Shown here: piece after piece, positions 28,738 through 37,407 of the stretch
Position numbering within the stretch: position 1 is the first letter of the stretch
Layout of the letters: each line of letters opens with the position of its first letter
Assembly: GCF_000155635.1 (NCBI RefSeq)
Contig: NZ_DS990556.1
Coordinates: 1,990,670 to 2,054,669 of the forward strand
Source of the DNA: Cyanobium sp. PCC 7001
Lineage (GTDB): Bacteria > Cyanobacteriota > Cyanobacteriia > PCC-6307 > Cyanobiaceae
DNA length: 64,000 nucleotides
Reading direction: 5' to 3'
Notes under the pieces: generated by a model
The model's input: the letters and a program-made list of their open reading frames with translations, nothing else
Database searches by the model: none
Told to the model about the DNA's origin: nothing
Translations under genes and position numbers: made by a program

Positions 28738-29800
28738 CCTCCACCACCCGGGCGTGCAGGATCCTGTCATCGACGCCCAGTTCCTCCAGCACCTCGCCGC
28801 CCTCCACCACGTAGCCGAACGCGGCATAGCGGCCATCCACCAGATTCAGGCCCGCCGGGGTGAGTTCCGCCTCGTAGAGGAAGAAGAAGAACTGGGAGGA
28901 ACCGTCATCGAGATGCTGGTCCGAGTGAGCCCAGCCGAGGGTCCCGAGGGTGGCGAAGGGGAGCACCGGGGTGGCCTTGTAGCGGCCCAGATCCTCGAAG
29001 GTCTGGTTGTAGAAGGGGGCCGACTCGCCGGGAATCATGATCTCGAGCGGCACCCTCCGCACCTGCTGGGTGGCGGGGTCGGTGTAGCCGTCGGCCGGAC
29101 CGTCGGGATCGCCGGTCTGGAGCACGTAGAAGTCCTCGGCGCGGATGAAGGGCAGCCCGTCGTAGAAGCGCTTCTGCACGAGATCCACGAACGCGCCCGC
29201 GGTGAGGGGAGCGTTGTAGCCATCCACCACCGCCGTGAGGGATCCCCTGGTGGTTTCCAGCTCCACGGTGGCGCGTCCCAGCAGCCGTGGCAGGGCGTCG
29301 AATTCGCTGGGGATGGCGAACGGGAAGGGTCCCACCAGCAGGGCTTCGGCAGTCCCGATCGTGGCGAGTGCCTCGCGCCGCGAGCTCAGGAAGGCCTCCC
29401 GGTCCTGGGCCTGGGCGCCGGCGGCCAGGCTCTGCAGCTCCACCTCGAGCTGGTCGAGCAGGGCCTCCGCCCGGTCGGCATCCTCCGGCGCGAAGCGCGC
29501 CAGGATGTCGCTGCGGCGGCTGGTCAGCAGCGACTGGCTGCGTTGCACGGTGGAGTTCAGGGCTGACCACCGCTTCGCCCGCAGATCGGTGCTGGTGTCT
29601 TCCAGCCGGTGTTGCAGCTCCTGCAACTGCGGCGCCTCCACCGGCAGTGCATTGCGCAGGATCGCGGCCGGATCCTTCACCGCATTGCCCTGGGGCAGGG
29701 CGGCCCCGGCGGGCGTGGGGGCCAGTGGAAGACTCAGGCAGAGAGCCAGCACCCAGGCCACCCAGCCAATGACCCGAGCTGATGCCATGCGCGCCACCAT
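28709..29800 (-). CDS. Lumenal cyclophilin-type peptidyl-prolyl isomerase (TLP40/CYP38-like)
   Basis: A 363-residue product from ATG 29800 (ATG 29788 possible). A signal peptide ([21 protein letters not shown], then AGA) points to export. Residues about 35-155 are helical, with the [17 protein letters not shown] type of helix seen in TLP40/CYP38. The C-terminal half is a divergent cyclophilin ([32 protein letters not shown]). The plant orthologue assists photosystem II assembly; a similar role here is inference. It runs into thiL and is divergent from efp. Confidence 0.85.
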   Translation of the reverse strand: MVARMASARVIGWVAWVLALCLSLPLAPTPAGAALPQGNAVKDPAAILRNALPVEAPQLQELQHRLEDTSTDLRAKRWSALNSTVQRSQSLLTSRRSDILARFAPEDADRAEALLDQLEVELQSLAAGAQAQDREAFLSSRREALATIGTAEALLVGPFPFAIPSEFDALPRLLGRATVELETTRGSLTAVVDGYNAPLTAGAFVDLVQKRFYDGLPFIRAEDFYVLQTGDPDGPADGYTDPATQQVRRVPLEIMIPGESAPFYNQTFEDLGRYKATPVLPFATLGTLGWAHSDQHLDDGSSQFFFFLYEAELTPAGLNLVDGRYAAFGYVVEGGEVLEELGVDDRILHARVVEGAENLQPHA

Positions 29801-29896
29801 CGCAGCCCCATCACGCTTGCCGGACTTTGGCACAGCTCCCCGGCGCCACGGGCCGCTGGACAGGAAGGTTTCAGGGTCGTGGCCGGTAGCCAGCCG

Positions 29897-29902
29897 TACA
29901 AT
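29897..29902 (+). promoter_or_regulatory. Candidate -10 element of efp
   Basis: TACAAT sits 22 bases before the efp ATG in the 124-base gap between the divergent cyclophilin and efp genes. There is no good -35 hexamer at the expected spacing, so support is limited. Confidence 0.35.
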
Positions 29903-29924
29903 CCGCCAGATCCGAACCGCCGGA

Positions 29925-30485
29925 ATGATCTCCAGCAACGACTTTCGTACCGGTACCTCGATTGAGCTGGATGGCCAGGTCTGGCGGGTCGTTGAATTCC
30001 TGCACGTGAAGCCCGGCAAGGGCTCGGCCTTCGTGCGCACCAAGCTCAAGGCTGTGCAGAGCGGCAACGTGGTGGAGAAGACCTTCCGGGCCGGCGAGAT
30101 GGTGCCCCAGGCCGTGCTTGAGAAGAGCACCCTGCAGCACACCTACATGGAGGGTGACGACTACGTGTTCATGGACATGGCCAGCTTCGAGGAAACCCGG
30201 CTCACCGCCAAACAGATCGGTGACAGCCGCAAGTACCTCAAGGAGGGCATGGAAGTGAACGTGGTGTCCTGGAACGGCAAACCCCTGGAGGTGGAGCTGC
30301 CCAACTCGGTGGTTCTGGAGATCACCCAGACCGATCCCGGCGTGAAGGGCGACACCGCCACCGGCGGCACCAAGCCCGCCATCGTGGAGACCGGAGCCCA
30401 GGTGATGGTGCCCCTGTTCCTCTCCATCGGCGAGAAGATCAAGATCGACACCCGGACCGACAGCTATCTCGGGCGGGAGAACTGA
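29925..30485 (+). CDS. efp: Elongation factor P
   Basis: Relieves ribosome stalling at polyproline. The 186-residue product is full length with three beta domains. The loop that reaches the peptidyl-transferase centre is [12 protein letters not shown], with Lys32 at the tip, the position modified in lysine-type EF-P. C-terminal signature: [16 protein letters not shown]. The ATG start lies 5 bases upstream of the accB intergenic gap, so efp-accB form an operon as in other cyanobacteria. Confidence 0.96.
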   Translation: MISSNDFRTGTSIELDGQVWRVVEFLHVKPGKGSAFVRTKLKAVQSGNVVEKTFRAGEMVPQAVLEKSTLQHTYMEGDDYVFMDMASFEETRLTAKQIGDSRKYLKEGMEVNVVSWNGKPLEVELPNSVVLEITQTDPGVKGDTATGGTKPAIVETGAQVMVPLFLSIGEKIKIDTRTDSYLGREN

Positions 30486-30490
30486 TCGCC

Positions 30491-30976
30491 ATGCAGCTTG
30501 ACCACGATCAGCTCCACAAGCTCCTCGCCCTGCTCGGCGACAGCGACATTCAGGAACTCAGGCTCGAAGGCGACGACTTCCGTCTGGAGGTGCGCCGCAA
30601 CCTGCCCGGATCGGCTCCGGTGGCGGTGATGGCCCCGGCTCCGGCCGTGCAGACCCAGCCCCCCGCCCCGGCGCCCGCCGCCGCCCCGCCGTCGCCGTCG
30701 GCTCCCCCACCGGCGGCCGCCGCCAGCCGCAGCGACCTGGTGGAGATCACGGCGCCGATGGTGGCCACCTTCTACCGCGCCCCTGCTCCCGGCGAACCCA
30801 ACTTCGTTGAGCTGGGCGCCCGCATCAAGGTGGGCCAGACCATCTGCATCCTCGAGGCCATGAAGCTGATGAACGAGCTGGAGGCCGAGGTGAGTGGGGA
30901 GGTGGTGGAGATCCTGGTGGAGAACGGCACCCCGGTGGAGTTCGGCCAGGTGCTCATGCGCGTCAAACCCGCCTGA
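30491..30976 (+). CDS. accB: Biotin carboxyl carrier protein of acetyl-CoA carboxylase
   Basis: Carries carboxybiotin for malonyl-CoA synthesis. The 161-residue product has an N-terminal helical domain, an Ala/Pro linker (residues about 40-80) and the biotinyl domain, with the biotin lysine at Lys125 in EAMKLMNE. ATG start, 5 bases after efp. It converges on pdxA with a 6-base gap. Confidence 0.96.
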   Translation: MQLDHDQLHKLLALLGDSDIQELRLEGDDFRLEVRRNLPGSAPVAVMAPAPAVQTQPPAPAPAAAPPSPSAPPPAAAASRSDLVEITAPMVATFYRAPAPGEPNFVELGARIKVGQTICILEAMKLMNELEAEVSGEVVEILVENGTPVEFGQVLMRVKPA

Positions 30977-30982
30977 GCTGGC

Positions 30983-32023
30983 TCATCCCAGCTCGAAGGC
31001 GGTGCTGAGGGCTGCGCGCATGCTTTCGGCTCTGGCCACGCCGGCTCCGGCGATGTCGAAGCCGGTGCCGTGATCCGGTGAGGTGCGCAGGAACGGCAGC
31101 CCCAGGCTGGTGTTCACGGCGGCGTCGAAGGCCAGGAGCTTCACTGGAATCAGGCCCTGGTCGTGGTAGAGAGCCAGGTACCCATCCGGTCCAGTGCCCT
31201 GTCCCTGCCAGGCGGCTGCCGCGCTGAGCCAGCAGGTGTCCGGTGGCAGAGGGCCGACCAGCTCGGCCTCCGGATGCCGTTCCTGCCATTCGGCCAGTGC
31301 CGGGATGATCCAGCCGATCTCCTCTTGCCCCAGTTGGCCCCCTTCTCCGGCGTGGGGGTTGAGCCCCGCCACCACCAGCCTGGGGCGTGGCCGAAAGCGC
31401 CGGCAGAAGGCCAGCAGCCGGTCCAGCTGCTGCTGCAGGCGCTGGGGCGTGAGCGCATCGGCCACTGACGCCAGCGGGATATGGGTGGTGGCCAGCAGCG
31501 TGTTGAAGCGCCAGTGGCCGTGGGGAGCCCGGGCCGTGAACAGCATCGAGGCCTCATCGACCCCGGCCAGCTCCGCCAGGCGTTCGGTCTGGCCGGGGTA
31601 GACGTGCCCGGCCGCGTGCCAGCTGGCTTTGGAGATCGGTGCGGTCACCAGAGCCCGGCAGGAGCCCTGCTGCACCAGCTCAGCCGCGGCCGTGAGCCAG
31701 TGGAAGGCGGCGTCGCCGCAGGCTGGGGTGCTCTGTCCCGCCCGGGCCGGCTCCGTCAGCGGCAGGTCGAGGACTTCCAGCTCGGCCGGGTCGCGCAGGG
31801 GAACGGTGCTGCGCTGGCGCAGGGTGGCGTAGTCCTGTTCGAGCCAGCGCCGGCACCCCACCAGCACCGGCTCGAGGCCGCGGGCCGCCGGATGGGCCAG
31901 GGCCTTGAGGGTTACCTCGGCCCCGATCCCCGCCGGATCTCCCAGGGCGATGGCGAGACGGCCGGAATGGGAGTTGGATGGGACGGGAAAGAGGGTCTGC
32001 ACGCCCATGCTGCGCTGGTTCAT
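30983..32023 (-). CDS. pdxA: 4-hydroxythreonine-4-phosphate dehydrogenase
   Basis: Vitamin B6 synthesis. From ATG 32023 it is 346 residues; ATG 32008 is five codons shorter. Family motifs: ALGDPAGIGAEV, TAPISKASWHAAG, GQTERLA, VAGLNPHAGEGG and ALYHDQGLIPVK. C-terminal FLRTSPDHGTGFDIAG completes the domain. The start region overlaps a divergent 62-residue reading frame (see 32007-32195). Confidence 0.93.
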   Translation of the reverse strand: MNQRSMGVQTLFPVPSNSHSGRLAIALGDPAGIGAEVTLKALAHPAARGLEPVLVGCRRWLEQDYATLRQRSTVPLRDPAELEVLDLPLTEPARAGQSTPACGDAAFHWLTAAAELVQQGSCRALVTAPISKASWHAAGHVYPGQTERLAELAGVDEASMLFTARAPHGHWRFNTLLATTHIPLASVADALTPQRLQQQLDRLLAFCRRFRPRPRLVVAGLNPHAGEGGQLGQEEIGWIIPALAEWQERHPEAELVGPLPPDTCWLSAAAAWQGQGTGPDGYLALYHDQGLIPVKLLAFDAAVNTSLGLPFLRTSPDHGTGFDIAGAGVARAESMRAALSTAFELG

Positions 32024-32195
32024 GCTCGGGTTGCTGTTGTTCGGCCTCGGCACGGGGTTCAACCGGGGGTGGTTGCAGCTGCGCTGGGGCCTGATGATGC
32101 GGGATCTGGGCATGCCCTTCGACTGCGACCCCGAGGAGCCCACCAAGTGTTATCCCAAGGGTTCACCCTTGCTGGAGGACAAGCAGTCCCGGTAA
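32007..32195 (+). CDS. Small membrane-anchored protein, unknown function
   Basis: A 62-residue frame (MLRWFMLGLLLFGLGTGF...) with one N-terminal hydrophobic segment of about 17 residues, then a polar tail with CDPEEPTKCYPKG. Its ATG shares the palindrome CATG with a possible pdxA start on the other strand. Its last 46 bases overlap the end of the convergent epimerase-like gene. I believe similar short proteins occur beside pdxA in related Synechococcus, but I cannot verify this. ATG at 32022 is an alternative start. Confidence 0.5.
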   Translation: MLRWFMLGLLLFGLGTGFNRGWLQLRWGLMMRDLGMPFDCDPEEPTKCYPKGSPLLEDKQSR

Positions 32196-33079
32196 CCCTC
32201 GCGGTAGCTGGGGTAGCGCAGCCGGTAGCCCAGCTCCCGGCACAGCCGCCGGTTGCTGACGCGTCGATTCTCCTGCCAGAAGCTGCGGGCCATCGGGCTC
32301 AGGCTGGCTTCGATGCTGCTGAAGCGCTCCAGGGGCGGCAAGGGGCAGCCCAGGAGATGGGCCGCGTAGGCCAGCGTTTCGCTGGAGGAGCTGGGCTCGT
32401 CATCCGCCACGTTGAGCAGGGTGGGGCGGCGCTCCGCCGGCAGGGCCAGGCAGTGCAGCACGGCCCCCACGATGTCGTCCACGTGGACGCGGGAGAACAC
32501 CTGGCCAGGCTTGTGGATCAGCCGGCTGGTGCCGGAGCGCAGGGCCTCGAACGGGGTCCGGCCCGGCCCATAGATCGCCGGCAGTCGGAAGATCTGCAGG
32601 GGCAGCCCGCTGGCCAGCCAGGCCTGTTCCGCCTCCAGCCTGGCCTGGCTGCGCCCGGGCCGCGCCGGGGTGGGAGCGCTCTCGTCGACCCAGGCGCCGG
32701 CCGTGTCGCCGTAGACCCCGGTGGTGGAGAGATAGCCGGCCCAGACCAGGGGCAGAGCGCCCAGCCTTGACTCCAGCAGCCGCAGCACCGGATCACCCCC
32801 CTGCCCATCCGGTGGCACCGACACGAACAGGTGGGTGATTCTCTGCAGGTCGGCCGGTTCAGGAATCACTCCTCCCTGGGTGTCGAACCGGAGCCAGGGG
32901 CCCGGCGTTGCGCCCGAAGGAGGCCGGCGGCTGGTCTGCACCACCTCGAACCCCTGCCGGGCAGCGGCCGCGGCCAGCCGCCGGCCGGTGTAGCCGGCCC
33001 CGACCACCAGCAGCCGGCCCACGGGGTTGACAGGCGAGCCTGCCGTCAGTACATCTGTATCACTCTCCATCGTCTCCAT
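32150..33079 (-). CDS. NAD(P)-binding epimerase/dehydratase-like protein (SDR family)
   Basis: A 309-residue product from ATG 33079 (METMESD), with a second ATG at 33070. The N-terminal Rossmann loop VVGAGYTGRRLAAAAA, STTGVYGD and the later IYGPGRTPFEAL are extended-SDR features. The usual YxxxK is not obvious; the region reads RSQARLEAEQAWL, like the YeeZ-type sugar-nucleotide epimerase subgroup. Substrate unknown. The 3' end overlaps the convergent small gene by 46 bases. Confidence 0.8.
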   Translation of the reverse strand: METMESDTDVLTAGSPVNPVGRLLVVGAGYTGRRLAAAAARQGFEVVQTSRRPPSGATPGPWLRFDTQGGVIPEPADLQRITHLFVSVPPDGQGGDPVLRLLESRLGALPLVWAGYLSTTGVYGDTAGAWVDESAPTPARPGRSQARLEAEQAWLASGLPLQIFRLPAIYGPGRTPFEALRSGTSRLIHKPGQVFSRVHVDDIVGAVLHCLALPAERRPTLLNVADDEPSSSSETLAYAAHLLGCPLPPLERFSSIEASLSPMARSFWQENRRVSNRRLCRELGYRLRYPSYREGYRDCLSSSKGEPLG

Positions 33080-33191
33080 GGCACTCCGTTCCCCCCTGGT
33101 GGCTCCGCCCCATGCTGGCCTTCCATCTGCGCGGGCCTGCCGCACCTGCCAGTCCAGCCTCTCTGCCCCGATCCGGCTCCCCGGCCAGGGG

Positions 33192-33365
33192 ATGAAGGCC
33201 TCGGCCGCCATGCTTCCCGTGGTGGGCCGGTGGGAGCGGGCCCTGCCTGGCCTGCTCGCCGGGTGCATGCTCACGGCGGCGCTGCTGGCCGCCCCGGAGG
33301 CTGCTCAGGATCAGGCCGCCATCTGCCAGCGCCACAACGGCCCTGTGGCCTGCCGGGTCTGGTGA
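33192..33365 (+). CDS. Small exported protein with CRVW C-terminus
   Basis: A 57-residue frame starting at ATG ([12 protein letters not shown]). A hydrophobic segment ([20 protein letters not shown]) resembles a signal peptide, leaving a mature tail of about 20 residues with two cysteines ([15 protein letters not shown]). The pattern resembles short cysteine-pair exported proteins I associate with picocyanobacteria. It overlaps the convergent HNH gene by 55 bases. Function unknown. Confidence 0.5.
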   Translation: MKASAAMLPVVGRWERALPGLLAGCMLTAALLAAPEAAQDQAAICQRHNGPVACRVW

Positions 33366-33796
33366 GGCTCCTGCCCGTCGGCGGGCGACTCCGCGCAGGA
33401 CCCGTTCTGGCCATCGGCGGGGTCTGGGGCCGTCCACTCCAGCAGCCGCGCAGCCAGCTTCATGTCGCCCTGGGTCCAGGCCCGGATGGCCACGGCACGC
33501 CTGGGGTCGTAGAAGGACTGCTGGCGGTACCAGCTGAACGCCTCGCTGTCTCCCTTGCGGCCGTTGCAGGCCAGGCAGGCGGGCACGCAGTTCTCGTTCA
33601 CGCTCGGACCACCCCGGCTCTTGGGCAGCACGTGGTCGATGGATTCGGAGCGGCAGCCGCAGTAGATGCAGCGTTGCTGGGTGAGCTGGTGGAGGGATTG
33701 GCGCCAGCGGCGCGCTCGCAATTTGGGACAGAGTTCATCCAGAAACACCGCGTCTCTGGTTGGTGCGTGACGTGACGCCCAATCCCTGGCCTGCAT
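33311..33796 (-). CDS. HNH endonuclease
   Basis: A 161-residue protein. Zinc cysteines in CIYCG (Cys43, Cys46) pair with CLACN (Cys74, Cys77). The HNH core has Asp54-His55 in [12 protein letters not shown] and Asn78, with [16 protein letters not shown]. The first about 110 residues are the compact, conserved-looking part; the C-terminal about 45 residues are Pro/Gln-rich and may be dispensable. It is divergent from the SNF2-type helicase gene with at most about 75 bases between the starts. Role likely in DNA cleavage, but its target is unknown. Confidence 0.85.
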   Translation of the reverse strand: MQARDWASRHAPTRDAVFLDELCPKLRARRWRQSLHQLTQQRCIYCGCRSESIDHVLPKSRGGPSVNENCVPACLACNGRKGDSEAFSWYRQQSFYDPRRAVAIRAWTQGDMKLAARLLEWTAPDPADGQNGSCAESPADGQEPHQTRQATGPLWRWQMAA

Positions 33797-33870
33797 TCGC
33801 GTGGCTCGGTTGACGGGAGTTTGCCGGCAGTGTCCAGGGTGGCAATGTGTCGTGGACTGCCATTCCGCGC

Positions 33871-35457
33871 ATGCGTTGCCTGTTGCGGTTGGGGGCCTCC
33901 GGACGGATCGAGGTGATCAGCCCCTTCGATGCGGTCACGAGTGCCCAGCTGCGGGCGATTCGTCCGCGGGGCACCTGGTTGCCGCAGCGCCGCTGCTGGG
34001 AGTTTCCCCTCGAGGCTGCGGCGGCCCTGCAGGCCCAGCTGGCCGGCCGCTTTCCCCTGGAGCCCGAGCTGGAGCGCTGGTTGTCCTGGCTGGCCCAGCC
34101 GCTGCCGCCGCTGCCCCCCCATCGGGAGCTCGTGCGGGCGGCAGCCGCGGATCAGCCCCTGGCCGACGGCCGCACCCTCTTCGCCCACCAGCGGGCCGCC
34201 GTGCGCTGGCTGCTGGCCCGGCGCGGCGCCGTACTGGCCGATGCCATGGGCCTGGGCAAGACGCTCTCCTCCCTGGTGGCCGCCCGGGCGATGGTGCGCT
34301 GCGCCGATTGCCGCATCCTGGTGGTGGCTCCGGCCGGTCTCCATGACCACTGGCGCGCCGAGGGCCTGGCGCTGGGGCTCCAGCTGGAACTGCACAGCTG
34401 GGCGCGGCTGCCGCCGGAGCTGCCCCCCGCCGGCACCGTGCTGATCGTGGATGAGGCTCACTACGCCCAGAACGCCCGCACGGCCCGCAGCCAGGGCCTG
34501 CTGCGGCTGGCGCGCCACCCGCGGCTGCGGGCCATCTGGCTGCTCACCGGCACCCCGATGAAGAATGGCCGGCCGGCCCAGCTCTTCCCCCTGCTGGCGG
34601 CCATCGACCATCCCCTGGCACGGCAGCAGCGCGCCTACGAGGAGCTGTTCTGCCAAGGGCACTGGCGCGACCAGGGTGGCCGCCGGGTGTGGCAGGCCAC
34701 GGGCGCCAGCAACCTCGCCGAGCTGCATCGCCTCACCCGGCCGCTGCTGCTGCATCGCCTCAAGCAGGACTGTCTGGATCTGCCTCCCAAGCAGCGCCGC
34801 TGCATCCCCGTTGAGCTGGACACCGCCGCCGCCAGGGGGTTCCAGCATCGCCTCCAGCGCAAGGTGGAGGACTACCGCCGCCGGGCCGCCCGGGGGGAGG
34901 TGCGCCGTGACGCCGAAGTGCTGGCCGTGCTGACGGCCCTGCGCCAGATTGCATCGGACTACAAGCTGCCGGCGGCCCGGACCCTGATCAGCACCCTGTT
35001 GGCCCGGGGGGAACCGGTGGTGGTGTTCACCGCGTTCCGCAGCACCGCCAGCCTGCTGCACGCCCAACTGGGCGGGGTTCTGCTCACCGGTGCCCTGCCC
35101 CCGGCCCAGCGGCAGGGCCTGGTCGATGGATTTCAGGCTGGCCGGCAGCCGCTGCTGGTGGCCACCTTCGGCACCGGCGGCCTCGGATTCACCCTGCACC
35201 GGGCCCGTCATGTGGTGCTGATCGAGCGTCCCTGGACCCCGGGCGATGCGGAACAGGCCGAAGACCGCTGCCACCGGATCGGCATGGGGGCGCCCCTGTG
35301 CTGCCACTGGTTGCAGCTGGGTGTGGCCGATCAGCTGGTGGATGGTCTGATCGCCAGCAAGGCCGAACGGATCGCCCTGCTGCTGCAGCGGGGTGAGCAG
35401 CAGCTGCGCCGCCGGAGTCTGGCGGCGATGGTGCGGCAGCTGATGCGGGAGTGGTGA
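33871..35457 (+). CDS. HARP-like SNF2-family DNA helicase/translocase
   Basis: A 528-residue product from ATG 33871; GTG 33847 is eight codons longer. The N-terminal about 60 residues ([21 protein letters not shown]) resemble a HARP domain, the annealing module of SMARCAL1. The SNF2 core follows: DAMGLGKT (motif I), VDEAHYAQ (II), LTGTPMKN (III), then the second lobe with [19 protein letters not shown] and EDRCHRIG. Such enzymes move on double-stranded or branched DNA and can rewind or regress forks. It is divergent from the HNH gene. Confidence 0.88.
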   Translation: MRCLLRLGASGRIEVISPFDAVTSAQLRAIRPRGTWLPQRRCWEFPLEAAAALQAQLAGRFPLEPELERWLSWLAQPLPPLPPHRELVRAAAADQPLADGRTLFAHQRAAVRWLLARRGAVLADAMGLGKTLSSLVAARAMVRCADCRILVVAPAGLHDHWRAEGLALGLQLELHSWARLPPELPPAGTVLIVDEAHYAQNARTARSQGLLRLARHPRLRAIWLLTGTPMKNGRPAQLFPLLAAIDHPLARQQRAYEELFCQGHWRDQGGRRVWQATGASNLAELHRLTRPLLLHRLKQDCLDLPPKQRRCIPVELDTAAARGFQHRLQRKVEDYRRRAARGEVRRDAEVLAVLTALRQIASDYKLPAARTLISTLLARGEPVVVFTAFRSTASLLHAQLGGVLLTGALPPAQRQGLVDGFQAGRQPLLVATFGTGGLGFTLHRARHVVLIERPWTPGDAEQAEDRCHRIGMGAPLCCHWLQLGVADQLVDGLIASKAERIALLLQRGEQQLRRRSLAAMVRQLMREW

Positions 35458-35482
35458 GCTCCGCTCCCGATGCGGGGCAGGC

Positions 35483-35953
35483 TCAGGGCGCAGGCGCACC
35501 AGCGGGCCCGGCCGGATCGCAGAGCTGCTGCCGCACCTCCAGATCACTGCGCAGCTGGGGATCGAGCCGCTCGGCCGGTATCGCCTTCGCTAGCTTCGCC
35601 GCCTGGCGCAGGTCCTGGCAGGCGGCCTTGTCGTTGCCGGCCAGGCTGTGGAGCAGGTAGCGGTCGTTGCGGGGTGCAGGGTCGTCGGGGAAAGCCTCCA
35701 CCACGGCGTCGCAGCGCTTGATCTGCTCCTGCAGCTGCTCCAGCCGCACATTGCGCAGGCAGGCATCACGGCGGATGGCCTCCACGGGCAGTGGCTGTTC
35801 GGCGCAACCGGCAACGAGGCAGGCCAACCCCCAGGCCAGGAGCGTTCCGGAGCGGGGAAGGCCGTCAGTAGGTGCCCAGCCGCTCGCTGCGGGTGCTGCC
35901 CTGGACCGGAGCCGGGGCCACCTCGACGGGGTCGGGTTTTGTGAACAGGTCAC
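35483..35953 (-). CDS. Probable lipoprotein, unknown function
   Basis: A 156-codon frame from GTG 35953. A lipobox-like LVAGC preceded by a hydrophobic run (TLLAWGLACLVAGC) suggests a lipoprotein with a mature part of about 107 residues, containing two further cysteine pairs (DACLRN, RCDAVV, AACQDL, QLCDPAG). The first about 35 residues overlap the end of the upstream DUF-like gene, so the true start may be a TTG/CTG nearer 35860. It ends 25 bases from the convergent helicase gene. Confidence 0.55.
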   Translation of the reverse strand: MTCSQNPTPSRWPRLRSRAAPAASGWAPTDGLPRSGTLLAWGLACLVAGCAEQPLPVEAIRRDACLRNVRLEQLQEQIKRCDAVVEAFPDDPAPRNDRYLLHSLAGNDKAACQDLRQAAKLAKAIPAERLDPQLRSDLEVRQQLCDPAGPAGAPAP

Positions 35954-36290
35954 CGAGGTAGCGGCCGCAGTCGGGGAAGGAGCCGGGGTTCTGCACCACG
36001 GCTTCCGTGATCATCACTGCAGCATGCTCCGGGGAGGTCTTGAACAGCTGGTCGCTCTGGCGCTTGATCACCGCGTAGGACGCATCCCAGCTCACCTGGT
36101 GGTTGTTGCCGTTGCCGCGCATGAAGCAATAGATCTGGGCCCCCTTGGGCCCGGCCCCCTCCAGGCCGCCGCCGCCATCCCCCATCTGTGCCAACGCTCC
36201 GCCTGCCGGGACCACCGCCAGGACCAGGCCGAGCGGCAGCCACCAGGGCCGCGGGCGGAGGGGAAGGACGAACCGAAGGCGCAGGGCCAT
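35865..36290 (-). CDS. Conserved exported protein of picocyanobacterial type, unknown function
   Basis: A 141-residue product from ATG 36290 (MALRLRFVLPLR). A signal peptide (WWLPLGLVLAVVPAGGALA) is followed by a compact domain with GAQIYCFMRGNGNNHQVSWDA and HAAVMITEAVV, ending CGRYLGDLF. I recognise this pattern from uncharacterised marine Synechococcus proteins (possibly DUF6554) but cannot confirm the family name. It overlaps the downstream lipoprotein frame by up to 89 bases. Confidence 0.7.
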   Translation of the reverse strand: MALRLRFVLPLRPRPWWLPLGLVLAVVPAGGALAQMGDGGGGLEGAGPKGAQIYCFMRGNGNNHQVSWDASYAVIKRQSDQLFKTSPEHAAVMITEAVVQNPGSFPDCGRYLGDLFTKPDPVEVAPAPVQGSTRSERLGTY

Positions 36291-36355
36291 GGCTTCAGGT
36301 CTGGTCAGCAGGGCCCAACGTATCGATCGGGGCGGGGTGCGTCGAGAGCCGGGCG

Positions 36356-36871
36356 TCAGGGGGCGCCCGGGCTGTCCGGCAGCATCAGCCGCACCACCAG
36401 CGGCAGCACCAGCAGCACCGTGATCAGGCGGATCGCGTGCAGGGCCGCCACCGCCGCCCCCACCCCGAACTCGGCCCCCACCAGGCTCATGCCGCTGATC
36501 CCCCCCGGAGCCGCTCCCAGCAGGGCCACGGTGGGATCCACTCCGAGCAGGCGGCTGCACAGCAGCCCGATCGCCAGACCCGCGAGCACCAGGGTGAGGG
36601 TGATGACCAGCGCCGGCCGCCAGAGCTGCTGCAGCTGCTCCAGAACGGCGCTGCTGAGGCCCGCCCCGATCACGGTGCCGATGCCGATCTCCAGCACGGT
36701 GCGGGTGCCCACCGGCCATGCGGCGGGCTCGAGCCGGCCACTCATGCTCACCAGACCCACCGCCAGCAGGGCGCCGGCCAGTGGGGCGGCAGGGATGCCG
36801 GTGCGGAGGGCCAGCAGACCCCCGGCCATCCCGACACAGGCGTAGAGAATCAGGTTCCAGGGATGGCTCAT
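36356..36871 (-). CDS. AbrB-type (Gneg_AbrB_dup) membrane protein, half size
   Basis: A 171-residue, very hydrophobic product from ATG 36871 (MSHPWNLILYACVGM). About five or six membrane segments with the AbrB-type motif GAAPGGISGMSLVGAEFG and RLITVLLVLPLVVRL. Typical members have two such units in about 340-360 residues; this has one. It is distinct from the small DNA-binding AbrB regulators despite the name. Substrate unknown. It is divergent from the coiled-coil gene at 36936. Confidence 0.78.
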   Translation of the reverse strand: MSHPWNLILYACVGMAGGLLALRTGIPAAPLAGALLAVGLVSMSGRLEPAAWPVGTRTVLEIGIGTVIGAGLSSAVLEQLQQLWRPALVITLTLVLAGLAIGLLCSRLLGVDPTVALLGAAPGGISGMSLVGAEFGVGAAVAALHAIRLITVLLVLPLVVRLMLPDSPGAP

Positions 36872-36935
36872 CGGCCCAGTCTGACCTTGGCTGGGCCTGG
36901 AATGTGTGCTCTCATCGGGGCCCGTGTCTCTCGTC

Positions 36936-37352
36936 ATGGCACCCGACTCGGTCTCCTTCCGGATCACCCGCAACACGGAAGATCTGGCCCAGACCATTCA
37001 CGCCCTCTCCCAAAGGTTGGTGGTGATGGAACAGCGGCTTCAGGCCATGGAGCTGCAGCTCAGCAGCCGTCTGAAGCAGGACGCCGAGCCCGATCTGCGC
37101 GAGGTGAGCAGTCTCGACAACGTGGAGCGCCTGCTCTTCGACTGCCGCGCCCTGCTTGGCTTGGATGAGACCGGAGTGGAGGAGCCGGAGCAGGACACCG
37201 CTGCCCTGGGCAGCGAACCCCCGAGCGAATCCCCGAGTGAACCCCTCCTGGAGGGCCCCTCGGAGGAGGCCCCCTTCATGCAGGCGGAAACCGATGCCGC
37301 TCCGGACAGTGAACTGTTCACGCCATCGGAGCCGTTCCAGCGGGCGGCTTAG
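36936..37352 (+). CDS. Coiled-coil hypothetical protein
   Basis: A 138-residue product from ATG 36936 (MAPDSVSFRITRNTEDL). Residues about 15-45 form a coiled coil (LAQTIHALSQRLVVMEQRLQ), followed by LREVSSLDNVERLLFDCRALLG and a Glu/Pro/Ser-rich acidic tail. No enzyme motif. The first 75 residues look conserved-type; the tail is low complexity. Confidence 0.65.
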   Translation: MAPDSVSFRITRNTEDLAQTIHALSQRLVVMEQRLQAMELQLSSRLKQDAEPDLREVSSLDNVERLLFDCRALLGLDETGVEEPEQDTAALGSEPPSESPSEPLLEGPSEEAPFMQAETDAAPDSELFTPSEPFQRAA

Positions 37353-37407
37353 GAACCACCCTCAGCATGCACTGGTGGGTGGTGGCAGAATGGAAAGAAA
37401 GTGAAAC

